From NCBI RefSeq assembly GCF_024054195.1, contig NZ_JAMXLB010000001.1, positions 3,178,737 to 3,242,736 on the forward strand: a stretch of 64,000 nt of DNA. The letters run 5' to 3'. Every line of letters starts with the position of its first letter. Position 1 is the stretch's first letter. This DNA is from Flavobacterium sp. NRK F7 (GTDB taxonomy: Bacteria > Bacteroidota > Bacteroidia > Flavobacteriales > Flavobacteriaceae). Below are positions 37,225 to 45,197 of this stretch, one piece after another. The notes beneath the pieces were generated by a model. The model was not told the origin of the DNA and ran no database searches. It saw only the letters and a list, made by a program, of their open reading frames with translations. The position numbers were made by a program, and so were the translations under genes.

Positions 37225-38262
37225 ATGTATTGGAAAGCCAAATTAATTACTCACAAAGGAATACCTCGTATTGCTGTATTTTTTGATAAAGACGTACGTT
37301 TAATTGAACGTATTAAAACTTTTAAAGGAGCAACTTGGAGTGCTTCTAAAAAATATTGGCATTTGCCTGATACTATAGCAAACAGAGCACATTTTAAAAT
37401 ACCTCCAACTCCAATTCTATCGGAGGAAGGCATTCGGCAATTAGAAAAATTTAAACAATGGTTACAAGCGAAAAGGTATAGTGAAAATACCATTAAAACT
37501 TATGCAGATGCACTAAAATCGTTTTTAACGTTTTATACTCACAAAACTGTTTCAGAAATTACGAATGACGATGTCATATGGTTTACCAATGAACACATTC
37601 TAAAAAACAAATTTTCCACTTCCTATCAAAATCAGATTGTAAATGCAATCAAATTATATTTTAAAACCATACGTAATGAAGTATTGATTATTGATAAAAT
37701 TCATCGTCCGAAACGAGAAAAAGTATTGCCTAATGTTTTGAGTAAGGAAGAAATAAAATTCATTTTAGAAGCACCTAGCAATCTAAAACATAAAGCAATG
37801 CTCTCAATGATTTACAGTTGCGGTTTAAGACGTAGCGAATTATTGCATTTAAAACCTACAGATATTGATTCCAAAAGAGGTATTGTGCTCATTAGACAAA
37901 GTAAAGGAAAAAAAGACCGCATTGTACCTTTGTCTAACAAAATTTTAGAAATGCTACGAGTCTATTATGTACAATACAAACCTATGGTTTGGCTGTTTGA
38001 AGGACAAAATAAAGGTGTTAAATATTCTGAAAAGAGTTTACAAAGTGTTTTAAAACAAACATTGCAGAAAACTAAAATTTCAAAACCTGTCACCTTGCAT
38101 TGGTTGCGACATAGTTATGCGACTCATTTATTAGAAAGCGGTACCGATTTAAGATACATACAAGAATTGCTTGGTCATAATAGTAGTAGAACAACGGAAA
38201 TATATACTCATGTAAGCACAAAAAGTCTAGAACAAATAAAAAGCCCTTTTGATGATTTGTAA
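37225..38262 (+). CDS. Tyrosine recombinase (Xer/integrase-type) heading cassette array
   Basis: 345 residues from ATG 37225. An N-terminal beta-rich domain (about 1-50, AKLITHKGIPRIAVFFDK, WSASKKYWHLPD) precedes a SAM-like core-binding domain (about 65-150, KRYSENTIKTYADALKSFLTF) and a catalytic domain (about 165-345). Catalytic residues are R202 (CGLRRSELL), the Lys of QSKGKKDR, H292-x-x-R295 (HWLRHSYATHLL), H318 (ELLGHNSS) and Y327 (IYTHVS). The C-terminus KSPFDDL resembles that of IntI1 (SPLDAL). The IntI-specific insertion between the Arg and HxxR boxes is absent (short VQYKPMVWLFEGQ instead). An in-frame TTG at 37201 is a less likely start; TATTTTTG at 37196-37203 could be its -7 element. 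Confidence 0.92.
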   Translation: MYWKAKLITHKGIPRIAVFFDKDVRLIERIKTFKGATWSASKKYWHLPDTIANRAHFKIPPTPILSEEGIRQLEKFKQWLQAKRYSENTIKTYADALKSFLTFYTHKTVSEITNDDVIWFTNEHILKNKFSTSYQNQIVNAIKLYFKTIRNEVLIIDKIHRPKREKVLPNVLSKEEIKFILEAPSNLKHKAMLSMIYSCGLRRSELLHLKPTDIDSKRGIVLIRQSKGKKDRIVPLSNKILEMLRVYYVQYKPMVWLFEGQNKGVKYSEKSLQSVLKQTLQKTKISKPVTLHWLRHSYATHLLESGTDLRYIQELLGHNSSRTTEIYTHVSTKSLEQIKSPFDDL

Positions 38263-38293
38263 TAGATAATTATTATTTTTGGGTAAGAAAAAA

Positions 38294-38354
38294 GTCTGAC
38301 TGTTTTCAGACCTATCTAACAAATGGTTGTTGTATAGGTCTGACGAAGTCAGAC
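38294..38354. other. Nested perfect hairpin, candidate primary (attI-like) site
   Basis: Three concentric stems: GTCTGACT/AGTCAGAC outside, CAGACCTAT/ATAGGTCTG in the middle and AACAA/TTGTT inside. It lies 31 bp after the recombinase gene. ATCTAAC at 38314-38320 matches the integron R-box RYYYAAC. No T-run follows, so it is not a typical terminator. Position and shape suggest the recombinase's own att site; inference. Confidence 0.45.
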
Positions 38355-38403
38355 ATATAAACAAGTTATGCAACAGTTTATAAAACAGAACCTAATTTAT
38401 AGT

Positions 38404-38826
38404 ATGACAGAAAAAAATTTTAAATACTCTACAATAAGTTTTATACTAATAAATATATGGACACTATATTTATTTTTTGGTTATTTAAGTGAAGAGAAAG
38501 GAATTTTTAATGGATTTGGTTTACTAATTGATTTTGTTTATAGTCAAATTTTTAATGTCGTATTTGGTTCATTATTATTATTAATAAGAGCGTATTTTTA
38601 TTTTAGAAAAATTAATTCAAATCCATTAAAAATAAATTTCTTTTATATATTAAGCGGAATATTTAGTATAAATATTTTCATAATATGGTTATGTTCAATT
38701 ATCCTACAATTTATTGAACTTGCTAATGAATTGACAACAATTCTTGGGGTTAGCTCATTATTAATAGGTTCTTTTATCATTCTTGATCTATATAAATTAA
38801 ATTTCAAGAAATTGACAATTAACTAA
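38404..38826 (+). CDS. Cassette gene: four-helix membrane protein
   Basis: 140 residues from ATG 38404 (152 from the in-frame ATG at 38368). About four hydrophobic segments (near residues 10-30, 45-65, 80-105, 112-130 of the short form). No family recognised. First gene after the recombinase hairpin; the next gene starts 16 bp later with no attC-like site between, so the two share a cassette. Confidence 0.7.
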   Translation: MTEKNFKYSTISFILINIWTLYLFFGYLSEEKGIFNGFGLLIDFVYSQIFNVVFGSLLLLIRAYFYFRKINSNPLKINFFYILSGIFSINIFIIWLCSIILQFIELANELTTILGVSSLLIGSFIILDLYKLNFKKLTIN

Positions 38827-38842
38827 ACTCAAATCATAATAA

Positions 38843-39364
38843 ATGAGAAAGGTTTTAAACTTCTTTTTGATAATATTTTATTCAATTTTTATTGCTGGAT
38901 TATATGGAATACTTCATGACCAAATAACATATTCTATTTCTAATGAATATTATACATTATTCAAATTCGAACAATTTGGAATAAATAATTGGAACTTATC
39001 TAACGAAAGGTTGAAAGTTGGAATAATTGGATATTTGGCAACTTGGTGGGTAGGTCTCATTCTAGGTGTTATTTACGCAATAATTTCTTTATTTCACGAT
39101 TCGAAAAAAACATTAAAAATAACTTTAAATTCAATTTTCTTAAATATTGGAATTACATTCATTTTTGGAATTTTAGGTTTCATTTATGGTTTTTTATTTT
39201 TAAACGCTGAAAAAATTAATTGGTATATTCCAGAACAAACAGAAAACATTCAAAGCTTCATAAATGTAGGATCAATTCATAACTTTGGATATATTGGAGG
39301 CTTTGTTGGTTTGATTTTTGGAATTTACTTCATGAATAGAAACTTAAGAAAAACCGTTGCATAA
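38843..39364 (+). CDS. Cassette gene: membrane protein
   Basis: 173 residues with four hydrophobic segments (about 5-25, 62-90, 98-125, 150-168). A glycine-rich end (IGGFVGLIFGIYFMNR) recalls small membrane proteins of unknown role. Its stop codon lies within the left box of site C1, which is normal for tightly packed cassettes. Confidence 0.7.
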   Translation: MRKVLNFFLIIFYSIFIAGLYGILHDQITYSISNEYYTLFKFEQFGINNWNLSNERLKVGIIGYLATWWVGLILGVIYAIISLFHDSKKTLKITLNSIFLNIGITFIFGILGFIYGFLFLNAEKINWYIPEQTENIQSFINVGSIHNFGYIGGFVGLIFGIYFMNRNLRKTVA

Positions 39365-39524
39365 CAGCCGTTTGTAGCAATTGCTAGACCTGGCTTGTGT
39401 TCGGAATTTTACTTCGTCAGTTCGCACTCTGTGCTCGGGTCTCCGGAAATTCCACGAGGAGTTTTGTACTTGTAATCTTTTGGCTTAAATTTACGCAACT
39501 GCTACAAGCGGCAAACCGTTAGCC
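39359..39524 (+). repeat. attC-like site C1
   Basis: 166 bp. Left GCATAAC-A-GCCGTTTGTAGCAATTGC pairs with right GCAACTGCTACAAGCGGC-AAACC-GTTAGCC; the right arm has extra unpaired bases. The central part contains GGAATTT/AAATTCC and GCAC/GTGC hairpins and the sequence CTTCGTCAGTTCGCACTC, almost identical to that in C9. Confidence 0.82.
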
Positions 39525-39534
39525 GTAATTTTAA

Positions 39535-39945
39535 ATGAAACTTGAAATCAAAAATAAACAAACAATTATTTTTAAAAACGATTCAGTTGGTGGATGGTTT
39601 GGCGAAATCAATATAAATAACAAAAACTTTGAATTCTCGTTTGATAATAAAGAGTTTATAGATTGGGAAGATATTAAAAGGCGAATTATTTATTTTATAA
39701 ATTATCAGAAGGAAATTATCGAAATTACAGAAAAAGGAATTATTGAATATCAAAAGTTTTTAGGTTGGAATTTAAATTATGATTTGGATTTGGATTGTAT
39801 TGAACTCCCAACCAATGAAGAACGCAAAGACGATTTTATAATACCATATCGATATGATGATAAAACGGGTTTTGATTACGTATTATGGGAAATATATATT
39901 TATGATGAAAATGGCCCAAAATTAAGAGAAGTAAAAAGAGAATGA
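39535..39945 (+). CDS. Cassette gene: hypothetical partner of EndoV-like protein
   Basis: 136 residues, soluble, acidic, no recognised domain. Seen: WFGEININNKNFEFSFD near the start and WEIYIYDENGP near the end. Its stop overlaps the next start by 4 bp (ATGA), so both are translated from one message and may work together. The ATG is 11 bp after the right box of C1. Confidence 0.7.
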   Translation: MKLEIKNKQTIIFKNDSVGGWFGEININNKNFEFSFDNKEFIDWEDIKRRIIYFINYQKEIIEITEKGIIEYQKFLGWNLNYDLDLDCIELPTNEERKDDFIIPYRYDDKTGFDYVLWEIYIYDENGPKLREVKRE

Positions 39946-40442
39946 TTTTAGCATTTGACACATATTACTTTGATAACAAAGCAAAAACTGTTTGTGTTGA
40001 ATTTACTGATTGGAATGATAGCAATTATAAATTTCAAACTGAAATAACAGACAATATTGAAGAATATATCCCAGGTGAATTCTACAAAAGAGAATTGCCT
40101 TGTATCATTAGTTTACTCAATAAATATGATTTAAAGAATATTGAAGTAATTATAGTTGATGGATTTGTTTATTTGAATGATGAAAATAAATTTGGTTTGG
40201 GTGGTTATCTATATGAAAAATTAGATCGTAAAATTCCTGTTATAGGTGTTGCCAAAACAAATTTTGCAACAATTGAGAAAAACAAAAAGAGTCTTTTAAG
40301 AGGGGAAAGTAAAAAACCTCTATTTATTACAGCCATTGGAATTGAACTTAAAGATGCTGTACAGAAAATACAAAATATGGATGGAGAATTTAGGATTCCA
40401 ACTTTACTTAAAGAACTTGACCGACTAACAAAAGAAGAATAA
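39942..40442 (+). CDS. Cassette gene: endonuclease V-like protein
   Basis: 166 residues, shorter than E. coli EndoV (about 223). Catalytic acidic residues align: D6 (LAFDTYYFD), E51 (YIPGEFYKRELP, including the YIPG wedge motif) and D73 (VDGFVYLND). GLGGYL and VIGVAKTNF then follow, as in EndoV. The C-terminal His-containing region is reduced. EndoV cleaves near deaminated bases (inosine) in DNA or RNA. As a mobile cassette, a repair or anti-phage role is possible but unproven. Confidence 0.78.
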   Translation: MILAFDTYYFDNKAKTVCVEFTDWNDSNYKFQTEITDNIEEYIPGEFYKRELPCIISLLNKYDLKNIEVIIVDGFVYLNDENKFGLGGYLYEKLDRKIPVIGVAKTNFATIEKNKKSLLRGESKKPLFITAIGIELKDAVQKIQNMDGEFRIPTLLKELDRLTKEE

Positions 40443-40449
40443 AAACTGT

Positions 40450-40581
40450 GGCTAACAGGCGTTTGGCAAGATTGCGAATTTTGTAGTAAATTCACTTTTA
40501 CTTTTCGCAAGAAATTTTATCTTTAACAGAAAATAATCGGTTCCGAAGTTTGCAACCTCGCCAAGCGCCGGAACGTTAGGC
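40450..40581 (+). repeat. attC-like site C2
   Basis: 132 bp. Left GGCTAAC-A-GGCGTTTGGCAAGATTGC pairs with right GCAACCTCGCCAAGCGCC-GGAAC-GTTAGGC. The right box GTTAGGC is a perfect GTTRRRY. The inner segment (CGGTTCCGAAGTTTGC) matches that of C8. Confidence 0.82.
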
Positions 40582-40598
40582 ACTATTAACACACGAAA

Positions 40599-41075
40599 AT
40601 GCTAAAAACAATATTAACTATTTTATTTTTCTTTCCTATTTGTATGGTTGGTCAAAAGCTTGAAAAAAAACAAGTTTTAGAAAACCTCAAAAGTGAGATT
40701 TATTTAGATACGATTAAGTTTGACAAAAAAGATATAGTGTTCACAGCTTTAGGAAGAGAAAACTTGAAACCATACTCAAAAGTCTATATTGTTGATGGAC
40801 AATATTTATATAAACTTGACATAATAGAAAGCAAACTCGTGTTAGAATTTATAAACGAAATTTTAGACGTTGAAAAGATTGAATCAATTGAAGTTATAGA
40901 AAAGGAGAAAGCTTCAACTCTATTTGGTGGAAATGCAAAAAATGGCGTTGTTGCGATTCGTATGAAGAGAAAAGTTAATTATAATCCAAAGGTTGCAGGT
41001 TTAATATTAACTGAAAAGAAATATGGAACAAATTTTTCTCAAATAAAAGAAGGCGAATTACAAATCAGAAATTAA
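40599..41075 (+). CDS. Cassette gene: exported protein with TonB-plug-like motif
   Basis: 158 residues with signal peptide (cleavage near CMVGQ). The segment YIVDGQYLY ... VEKIESIEVIEKEKASTLFG then NAKNGVVAIRMKRK is the end of a TonB-dependent receptor plug domain, but no barrel follows. Such isolated plug ends occur in some Bacteroidota exported and M56-type sensor proteins. Probably periplasmic; role unknown. Confidence 0.72.
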   Translation: MLKTILTILFFFPICMVGQKLEKKQVLENLKSEIYLDTIKFDKKDIVFTALGRENLKPYSKVYIVDGQYLYKLDIIESKLVLEFINEILDVEKIESIEVIEKEKASTLFGGNAKNGVVAIRMKRKVNYNPKVAGLILTEKKYGTNFSQIKEGELQIRN

Positions 41076-41079
41076 CAGT

Positions 41080-41214
41080 GCCTAACAGCAGTTTATAACA
41101 ATTGCTAGGCTTGGGTTTGTCCCGAATTTTCTTCGAAAATTCAAAAAGTAATTTTAACTTTGGTATCATCAGTAATTAATCGTCGCAACTTTTACAAACC
41201 ACGGAACGTTACCA
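41080..41214 (+). repeat. attC-like site C3
   Basis: 135 bp. Left GCCTAAC (perfect RYYYAAC) then GCAGTTTATAACAATTGC; right GCAACTTTTACAAACCAC-GGAAC-GTTACCA. TAACTTTG at 41155-41162 in the centre matches the -7 element TAnnTTTG in the direction of the downstream gene. Confidence 0.78.
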
Positions 41215-41229
41215 CACATTTCAAAAAAA

Positions 41230-41991
41230 ATGAGAATATATTCAGCTTATATAATATTTATAATTTTGATTACAACGTCCTGTAAAAAGGAAATAGGAAA
41301 AATAGAAACTGTGAAGATCTTTTACGACAAAGAAAAAACTAAAATTGAAAAAGAAGGAAGTATTCTAAAGATTGGAGGTTTAGAAACAGGTTATTGGAAA
41401 TTATATTACGTAAATGGAAATATAAAAAGCGAAGGAGATTATAAAGGCGGAAGACAAACTGGTGACTGGAAATTTTATCATGAATCTGGCGAATTAATGT
41501 CAAAAGGAAAAATGTTTGAAGGAGAAAAAGATGGATTTTGGAAACAATATTTCACCAATGGAAAAATAGCTTCACAAGGAAACTATGAGAAAGGAAAAGA
41601 AATAGGAACTTGGAAATACTATTATGAATCAGGACAATTGGAACAGGAAGCTGATTATATAAGAGGTGTTCTAAATGGTTTAGTCAAAAATTATTATCCA
41701 AATGGACAATTAATGAATAAAGGAAGTTCTTTAAATGGTTTGAAACACGGATTTATGACTACTTATTGGGAAAATGGTAATGTTGCTGGACAAAATAACT
41801 TCGAGAATGGAGAAATGAAAGGACTCTATAGAGAATATTATAAAAATGGGAAATTATCTGTTGAGGGAAATTGGAACATTGACAAACCAATTGGAAAAAT
41901 AAAATCTTATACAGAGGATGGAGAATTAAAAGCTATTTATGTGATCGATAGTCTTGGTGAGATTATAGAGGAAGAAATATTAATTAATTAA
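41230..41991 (+). CDS. Cassette gene: MORN-repeat lipoprotein
   Basis: 253 residues with lipobox (Cys 18, LITTSC) and about eight MORN_2-type repeats of 23 residues (patterns GYWKLYYVNGNIKSEGDY, GDWKFYHESGELMSKGK, GTWKYYYESGQLEQEADY). Similar proteins are annotated as YwqK-family antitoxins, but evidence for that is thin. Expected to sit in the membrane facing the periplasm or surface. Confidence 0.82.
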   Translation: MRIYSAYIIFIILITTSCKKEIGKIETVKIFYDKEKTKIEKEGSILKIGGLETGYWKLYYVNGNIKSEGDYKGGRQTGDWKFYHESGELMSKGKMFEGEKDGFWKQYFTNGKIASQGNYEKGKEIGTWKYYYESGQLEQEADYIRGVLNGLVKNYYPNGQLMNKGSSLNGLKHGFMTTYWENGNVAGQNNFENGEMKGLYREYYKNGKLSVEGNWNIDKPIGKIKSYTEDGELKAIYVIDSLGEIIEEEILIN

Positions 41992-41998
41992 AAACGTG

Positions 41999-42133
41999 TG
42001 GTAACAGCAGTTAGCCTCAATGGCTCGGGCTTGGTTTTTCCTTCGAAAAAACTGCAGGTAACCAAAATAATTTTATATTTGTTAATGTTAGTCTTGAATC
42101 GCCGCCACTAAGGCTAGCTGCAAAACGTTAGCA
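41999..42133 (+). repeat. attC-like site C4
   Basis: 135 bp. Left TGGTAAC-A-GCAGTTAGCCTCAATGGC pairs with right GCCACTAAGGCTAGCTGC-AAAAC-GTTAGCA. TATATTTG (42074-42081), a perfect -7 element, lies in the centre. Confidence 0.8.
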
Positions 42134-42153
42134 GCAAGCTTAAAAGAAAACTC

Positions 42154-42675
42154 ATGCTAAAAAAAGGGTGTATAATTATTTTCATGTTATTTGTTTTAAC
42201 AGTATCAATATTCATTGGAGTATTTTTTTTAAATCAATCCGACAAAACTAAAAAGGCAGAAATTGACGAAATTAAACTATCAAAAATATGTGATACAATT
42301 AAAGCTATAACTGAACAGCCGACAATTACTTTCGATGAGTTTAAAACTAATGAATTAGAAAGAATTAATTTTTACTTAATCAGAGAAAACAAAATAATAG
42401 AAGAAAAAGAAACATTCATTCCCGAATATAGCAGCTCAGATGGAACTTACAAGACATTTAAAATCCCATTTGAATACTTTTTGAAAACTGACACTATAAT
42501 TGTCAAAACATCTACATTATATTTTAAAATACCTAATTTTCATCATTATGCGTATTTACACTTTGGAAATTTTGGATATTTAGGAAGTTCAGATTGTAGA
42601 ATTGAAAAAAATAAATATATATATATCGAAGATAGAATTGAAAATTATAAACTACCAACAAAAGCCAGACGTTAA
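42154..42675 (+). CDS. Cassette gene: N-terminally anchored hypothetical protein
   Basis: 173 residues. One N-terminal transmembrane helix (about 6-27, IIIFMLFVLTVSIFIGVFF) and an extracytoplasmic domain with two cysteines (ICDTIK, SSDCRIE). No family recognised. Stop codon lies inside the left box of C5. Confidence 0.68.
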   Translation: MLKKGCIIIFMLFVLTVSIFIGVFFLNQSDKTKKAEIDEIKLSKICDTIKAITEQPTITFDEFKTNELERINFYLIRENKIIEEKETFIPEYSSSDGTYKTFKIPFEYFLKTDTIIVKTSTLYFKIPNFHHYAYLHFGNFGYLGSSDCRIEKNKYIYIEDRIENYKLPTKARR

Positions 42676-42803
42676 CATTGGTTAGCTATTATTGTGGCTT
42701 CTTGCCTACTTCCGAATTTTCTCCGAAAATCTGAAAGTATTCGTATATTTGGGTTGGCTAGTAACAAAACACCACAACATCAGCTAGCCAAGGACCGTTG
42801 TGC
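42670..42803 (+). repeat. attC-like site C5
   Basis: 134 bp. Left CGTTAAC-A-TTGGTTAGCTATTATTGTGG pairs with right CCACAACATCAGCTAGCCAA-GGACC-GTTGTGC. TATATTTG at 42744-42751 in the centre. Confidence 0.78.
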
Positions 42804-42842
42804 ACAAGCCTAAAAAAGTACAAAAATCATATTTGGTATTAA

Positions 42843-43226
42843 ATGAGAATAATCATATTTACATTTGTCACTTTTATATTTTACTCAAATAGCTTAATTG
42901 CTCAGGAAAATAATATTAATATTTTACTTGAAAAAACTTATGTATCAGATTGCAACGGAAAGACAATTGAGTTAATGTTACCAAAAGGATGGAGTACTCC
43001 AGACCGACTTGAGATTGATGAAGGCTTCATACAAACTTACATTTATCCCGACAAGAGTTATCTGTCAATTTTGTGTGGAGATGTAGAATTTCATAAACAA
43101 GAAATTGTAAAAGAAAATGAATTTGCAAGAGAAGAGAAATACAATGGGTTTTCAATAATTTATGGAAATGTAAAATCTAACCGAAAAGAAGAATTTGATG
43201 CTACATTAAATCTTATGAAAAAATAA
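42843..43226 (+). CDS. Cassette gene: small exported protein
   Basis: 127 residues with signal peptide (cleavage after NSLIAQ). The mature part has two cysteines (SDCNGK, LCGDVEF) that could form a disulfide. No recognised domain. Confidence 0.68.
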   Translation: MRIIIFTFVTFIFYSNSLIAQENNINILLEKTYVSDCNGKTIELMLPKGWSTPDRLEIDEGFIQTYIYPDKSYLSILCGDVEFHKQEIVKENEFAREEKYNGFSIIYGNVKSNRKEEFDATLNLMKK

Positions 43227-43233
43227 AACCTAT

Positions 43234-43371
43234 GCACAACAGCGGTTTACTTCAATGGTTACTTCCGGATTTTCCGTAGGAAAATCCGCTGCTGGATGGA
43301 ATGTTTTGTTATATTTGTAATGGCTTGGTGCTGGTGCAACGCCACTGAGAGCAAGCGGCAGACCGTTAGCA
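43234..43371 (+). repeat. attC-like site C6
   Basis: 138 bp. Left GCACAAC-A-GCGGTTTACTTCAATGG pairs with right CCACTGAGAGCAAGCGGC-AGACC-GTTAGCA. An inner hairpin CGGATTTTCC/GGAAAATCCG and TATATTTG (43310-43317) lie in the centre. Confidence 0.8.
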
Positions 43372-43397
43372 GTAAGTTTTGAAAAACCTTCATAGAA

Positions 43398-43913
43398 ATG
43401 AAACTTGAATTAAACTTTAATGAAAGTATTTACCGTAAACAAATGGAATTACTTTATAATTCTGGCTTTGGTAAAAATGTAGAATATTATAAAAATTCAC
43501 ATTATTTAGGTTTTGTTTTATTAATTATCGGAATTTGCTCAATAATAAACGGACAAAATTTTGGTTACGCACTTATTGTTTTTGCGTTAGGAGTATTAAT
43601 CCCATATTTTATATTTTATTTTAAGAACAGGAAAGTTTTAAAAAACTTAGTTTTTGAACAAGACAATATTGTATCAATTTATACTCAAAATCCAAAAGTT
43701 ATTTTAGAATTTACGGAAACTGAATTCAAATACAAAGATTACAATAATGAACGAGATTTTAATTGGACAGATTTTTTAACGTATAATATCATAGAAGATA
43801 ATATATTTCTATTTACAAAAAATTACGAACCATATATAATTGGAAAAGAAGAAGCTGGAGAAGAAAACTACGAAAATATTTTATTATTAATTGAATCCAA
43901 ATTAAAGAAATAA
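43398..43913 (+). CDS. Cassette gene: YcxB-like membrane protein
   Basis: 171 residues: a short cytoplasmic start, two adjacent transmembrane helices (about 35-52 and 56-74), then a soluble domain with EFTETEFKYKDYNNERDFNWTDFL in two parts and NIFLFTKNYEPYIIGKEE. This layout resembles the YcxB-like family (domain with strand, Trp, then a final basic helix). Function unknown. Confidence 0.72.
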   Translation: MKLELNFNESIYRKQMELLYNSGFGKNVEYYKNSHYLGFVLLIIGICSIINGQNFGYALIVFALGVLIPYFIFYFKNRKVLKNLVFEQDNIVSIYTQNPKVILEFTETEFKYKDYNNERDFNWTDFLTYNIIEDNIFLFTKNYEPYIIGKEEAGEENYENILLLIESKLKK

Positions 43914-43919
43914 ACCTAC

Positions 43920-44082
43920 TGCTAACAACGATTACAAGTAATGGATAGGTAAGTACTATTCCGAAAATTGTTGCACCAATTCGCACTTTGTGCTCGTGTC
44001 TCCGAATTTTCTAAAATAAGTTTATATTTGTTATGGCTTGGTGCTGGTTTACGCCAATACTTGTAGCCGCAAAACATTAGCA
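43920..44082 (+). repeat. attC-like site C7
   Basis: 163 bp. Left TGCTAAC-A-ACGATTACAAGTAATGG pairs with right CCAATACTTGTAGCCGC-AAAAC-ATTAGCA. The right core triplet is ATT rather than GTT, which might weaken recombination. TATATTTG at 44023-44030. Its centre is closely similar to that of C11. Confidence 0.78.
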
Positions 44083-44113
44083 GTAATTTTAAACCAAACT
44101 AAATGATATTAAA

Positions 44114-44452
44114 ATGTCTGAACTTGAATTACAAAAATATCGATACTTAAGTAAATCAATAAAAATCTATCGAATATATAGCTATGGCCTTTTAGTAAGT
44201 TTTTTGACCGTCTTAATTTTAAAACCTTTGATTAGGGAACAATACTTTATTTTAGACTTTATCATAGGTTTTCCAATCTTAGGAATGATTATATTAGCTC
44301 CTTTCGGCTTATATTTTAGCTGGAAAAGTCATAAAGAAAAAGAAAGCAATTCTAGAAAACATATGAGATACTTTCTCGGTCATGTCTTTTTTTCGTTATT
44401 AGCAATTTTCTTTCTTTCGATAATATTTTCAGACATTAAGCAATTATTTTAA
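44114..44452 (+). CDS. Cassette gene: three-helix membrane protein
   Basis: 112 residues with three hydrophobic segments (about 22-40, 50-70, 88-107). No recognised family. Confidence 0.66.
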   Translation: MSELELQKYRYLSKSIKIYRIYSYGLLVSFLTVLILKPLIREQYFILDFIIGFPILGMIILAPFGLYFSWKSHKEKESNSRKHMRYFLGHVFFSLLAIFFLSIIFSDIKQLF

Positions 44453-44478
44453 CTTACGGAACATTCCAAAAAAACTAC

Positions 44479-44607
44479 TGCTAACAGCGGTTTTGCGAGA
44501 TTGCGAAAAATGTGCAAAAATCACATTTTTCTCCCGCAAGAAATTCTATATTAGCAGAAAGTCTACGGTTCCGAAGTTCGCAACCTCCCATAGCCAAACC
44601 GTTAGCA
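44479..44607 (+). repeat. attC-like site C8
   Basis: 129 bp, the shortest. Left TGCTAAC-A-GCGGTTTTGCGAGATTGCG pairs with right CGCAACCTCCCATAGCC-AAACC-GTTAGCA. Centre has AAATGTG/CACATTT and CGGTTCCGAAGTTCGC as in C2. Confidence 0.82.
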
Positions 44608-44615
44608 AACATTAA

Positions 44616-45188
44616 ATGAACGATACTGAATATAAAGGAATTTTACACAAAGAAGTTAATAAACTTTCAAGAATAAATCCAATATTTCATAGGATCTTGA
44701 GTATGCTTTTGGATCATATTCTTATGTGTATATTTATAGTTCCTATAATGTTTATACCCATGATTCTAATGATAAGCGGAATATTAGAATTTGAAAACCG
44801 AACTTTTTTCATAATTTTCTTTTTGTTGATATTTGTATATATCAATAAAGATTTTTTCAATGCAAAAAGTCCTGCAAAACGACTTTTAGGATATCAAATT
44901 ATAAATCGAAAAACTGGAAAAGCAGCAAATGAATTACAATGCTTTGTACGAAATTTAACAATAGCAATTGCTTGGCCTTTAGAAGTTATTGTTGCATTAT
45001 ATAATCCTGAAAGGAGAATTGGTGATTTTTTAGCCAATACAAAAGTTGTCATTTCTGAAAAAGAAAAATTAAAAACTATCTGGTCTGACTTTAAAAGTAA
45101 AACTTTAAAATTAAATTTTATCGCAATTTTAATTATTGGAATAATTTATTTTTATGGATTAAGTTTATTAATGCCAAAAGCACATTGA
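44616..45188 (+). CDS. Cassette gene: RDD-family membrane protein
   Basis: 190 residues. Hydrophobic segments around 25-60, 65-80 and 165-185; the RDD signatures are a membrane-proximal RILSMLLDHILM (D in helix 1), SPAKRLLGYQIINRKTGK and NPERRIGDFLANTKVV. RDD proteins are small membrane proteins of mostly unknown function; some are proposed transporters. Start is 9 bp after the right box of C8. Confidence 0.85.
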   Translation: MNDTEYKGILHKEVNKLSRINPIFHRILSMLLDHILMCIFIVPIMFIPMILMISGILEFENRTFFIIFFLLIFVYINKDFFNAKSPAKRLLGYQIINRKTGKAANELQCFVRNLTIAIAWPLEVIVALYNPERRIGDFLANTKVVISEKEKLKTIWSDFKSKTLKLNFIAILIIGIIYFYGLSLLMPKAH

Positions 45189-45197
45189 AATAAAGTT

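Noticed and set aside
37225..38262. Calling the recombinase IntI and the region a classical integron
   Set aside because: The IntI-specific insertion is missing, the gene is co-oriented with the cassettes, and the right boxes deviate from GTTRRRY in several sites. Described as integron-like instead.
38294..38354. Hairpin as the terminator of the recombinase gene
   Set aside because: No T-run after the 3' arm and three nested stems, unlike the other terminators in the window.
41230..41991. A toxin-antitoxin module (YwqK-type MORN protein)
   Set aside because: No toxin partner is visible and the protein is an exported lipoprotein; the antitoxin label is weakly supported.
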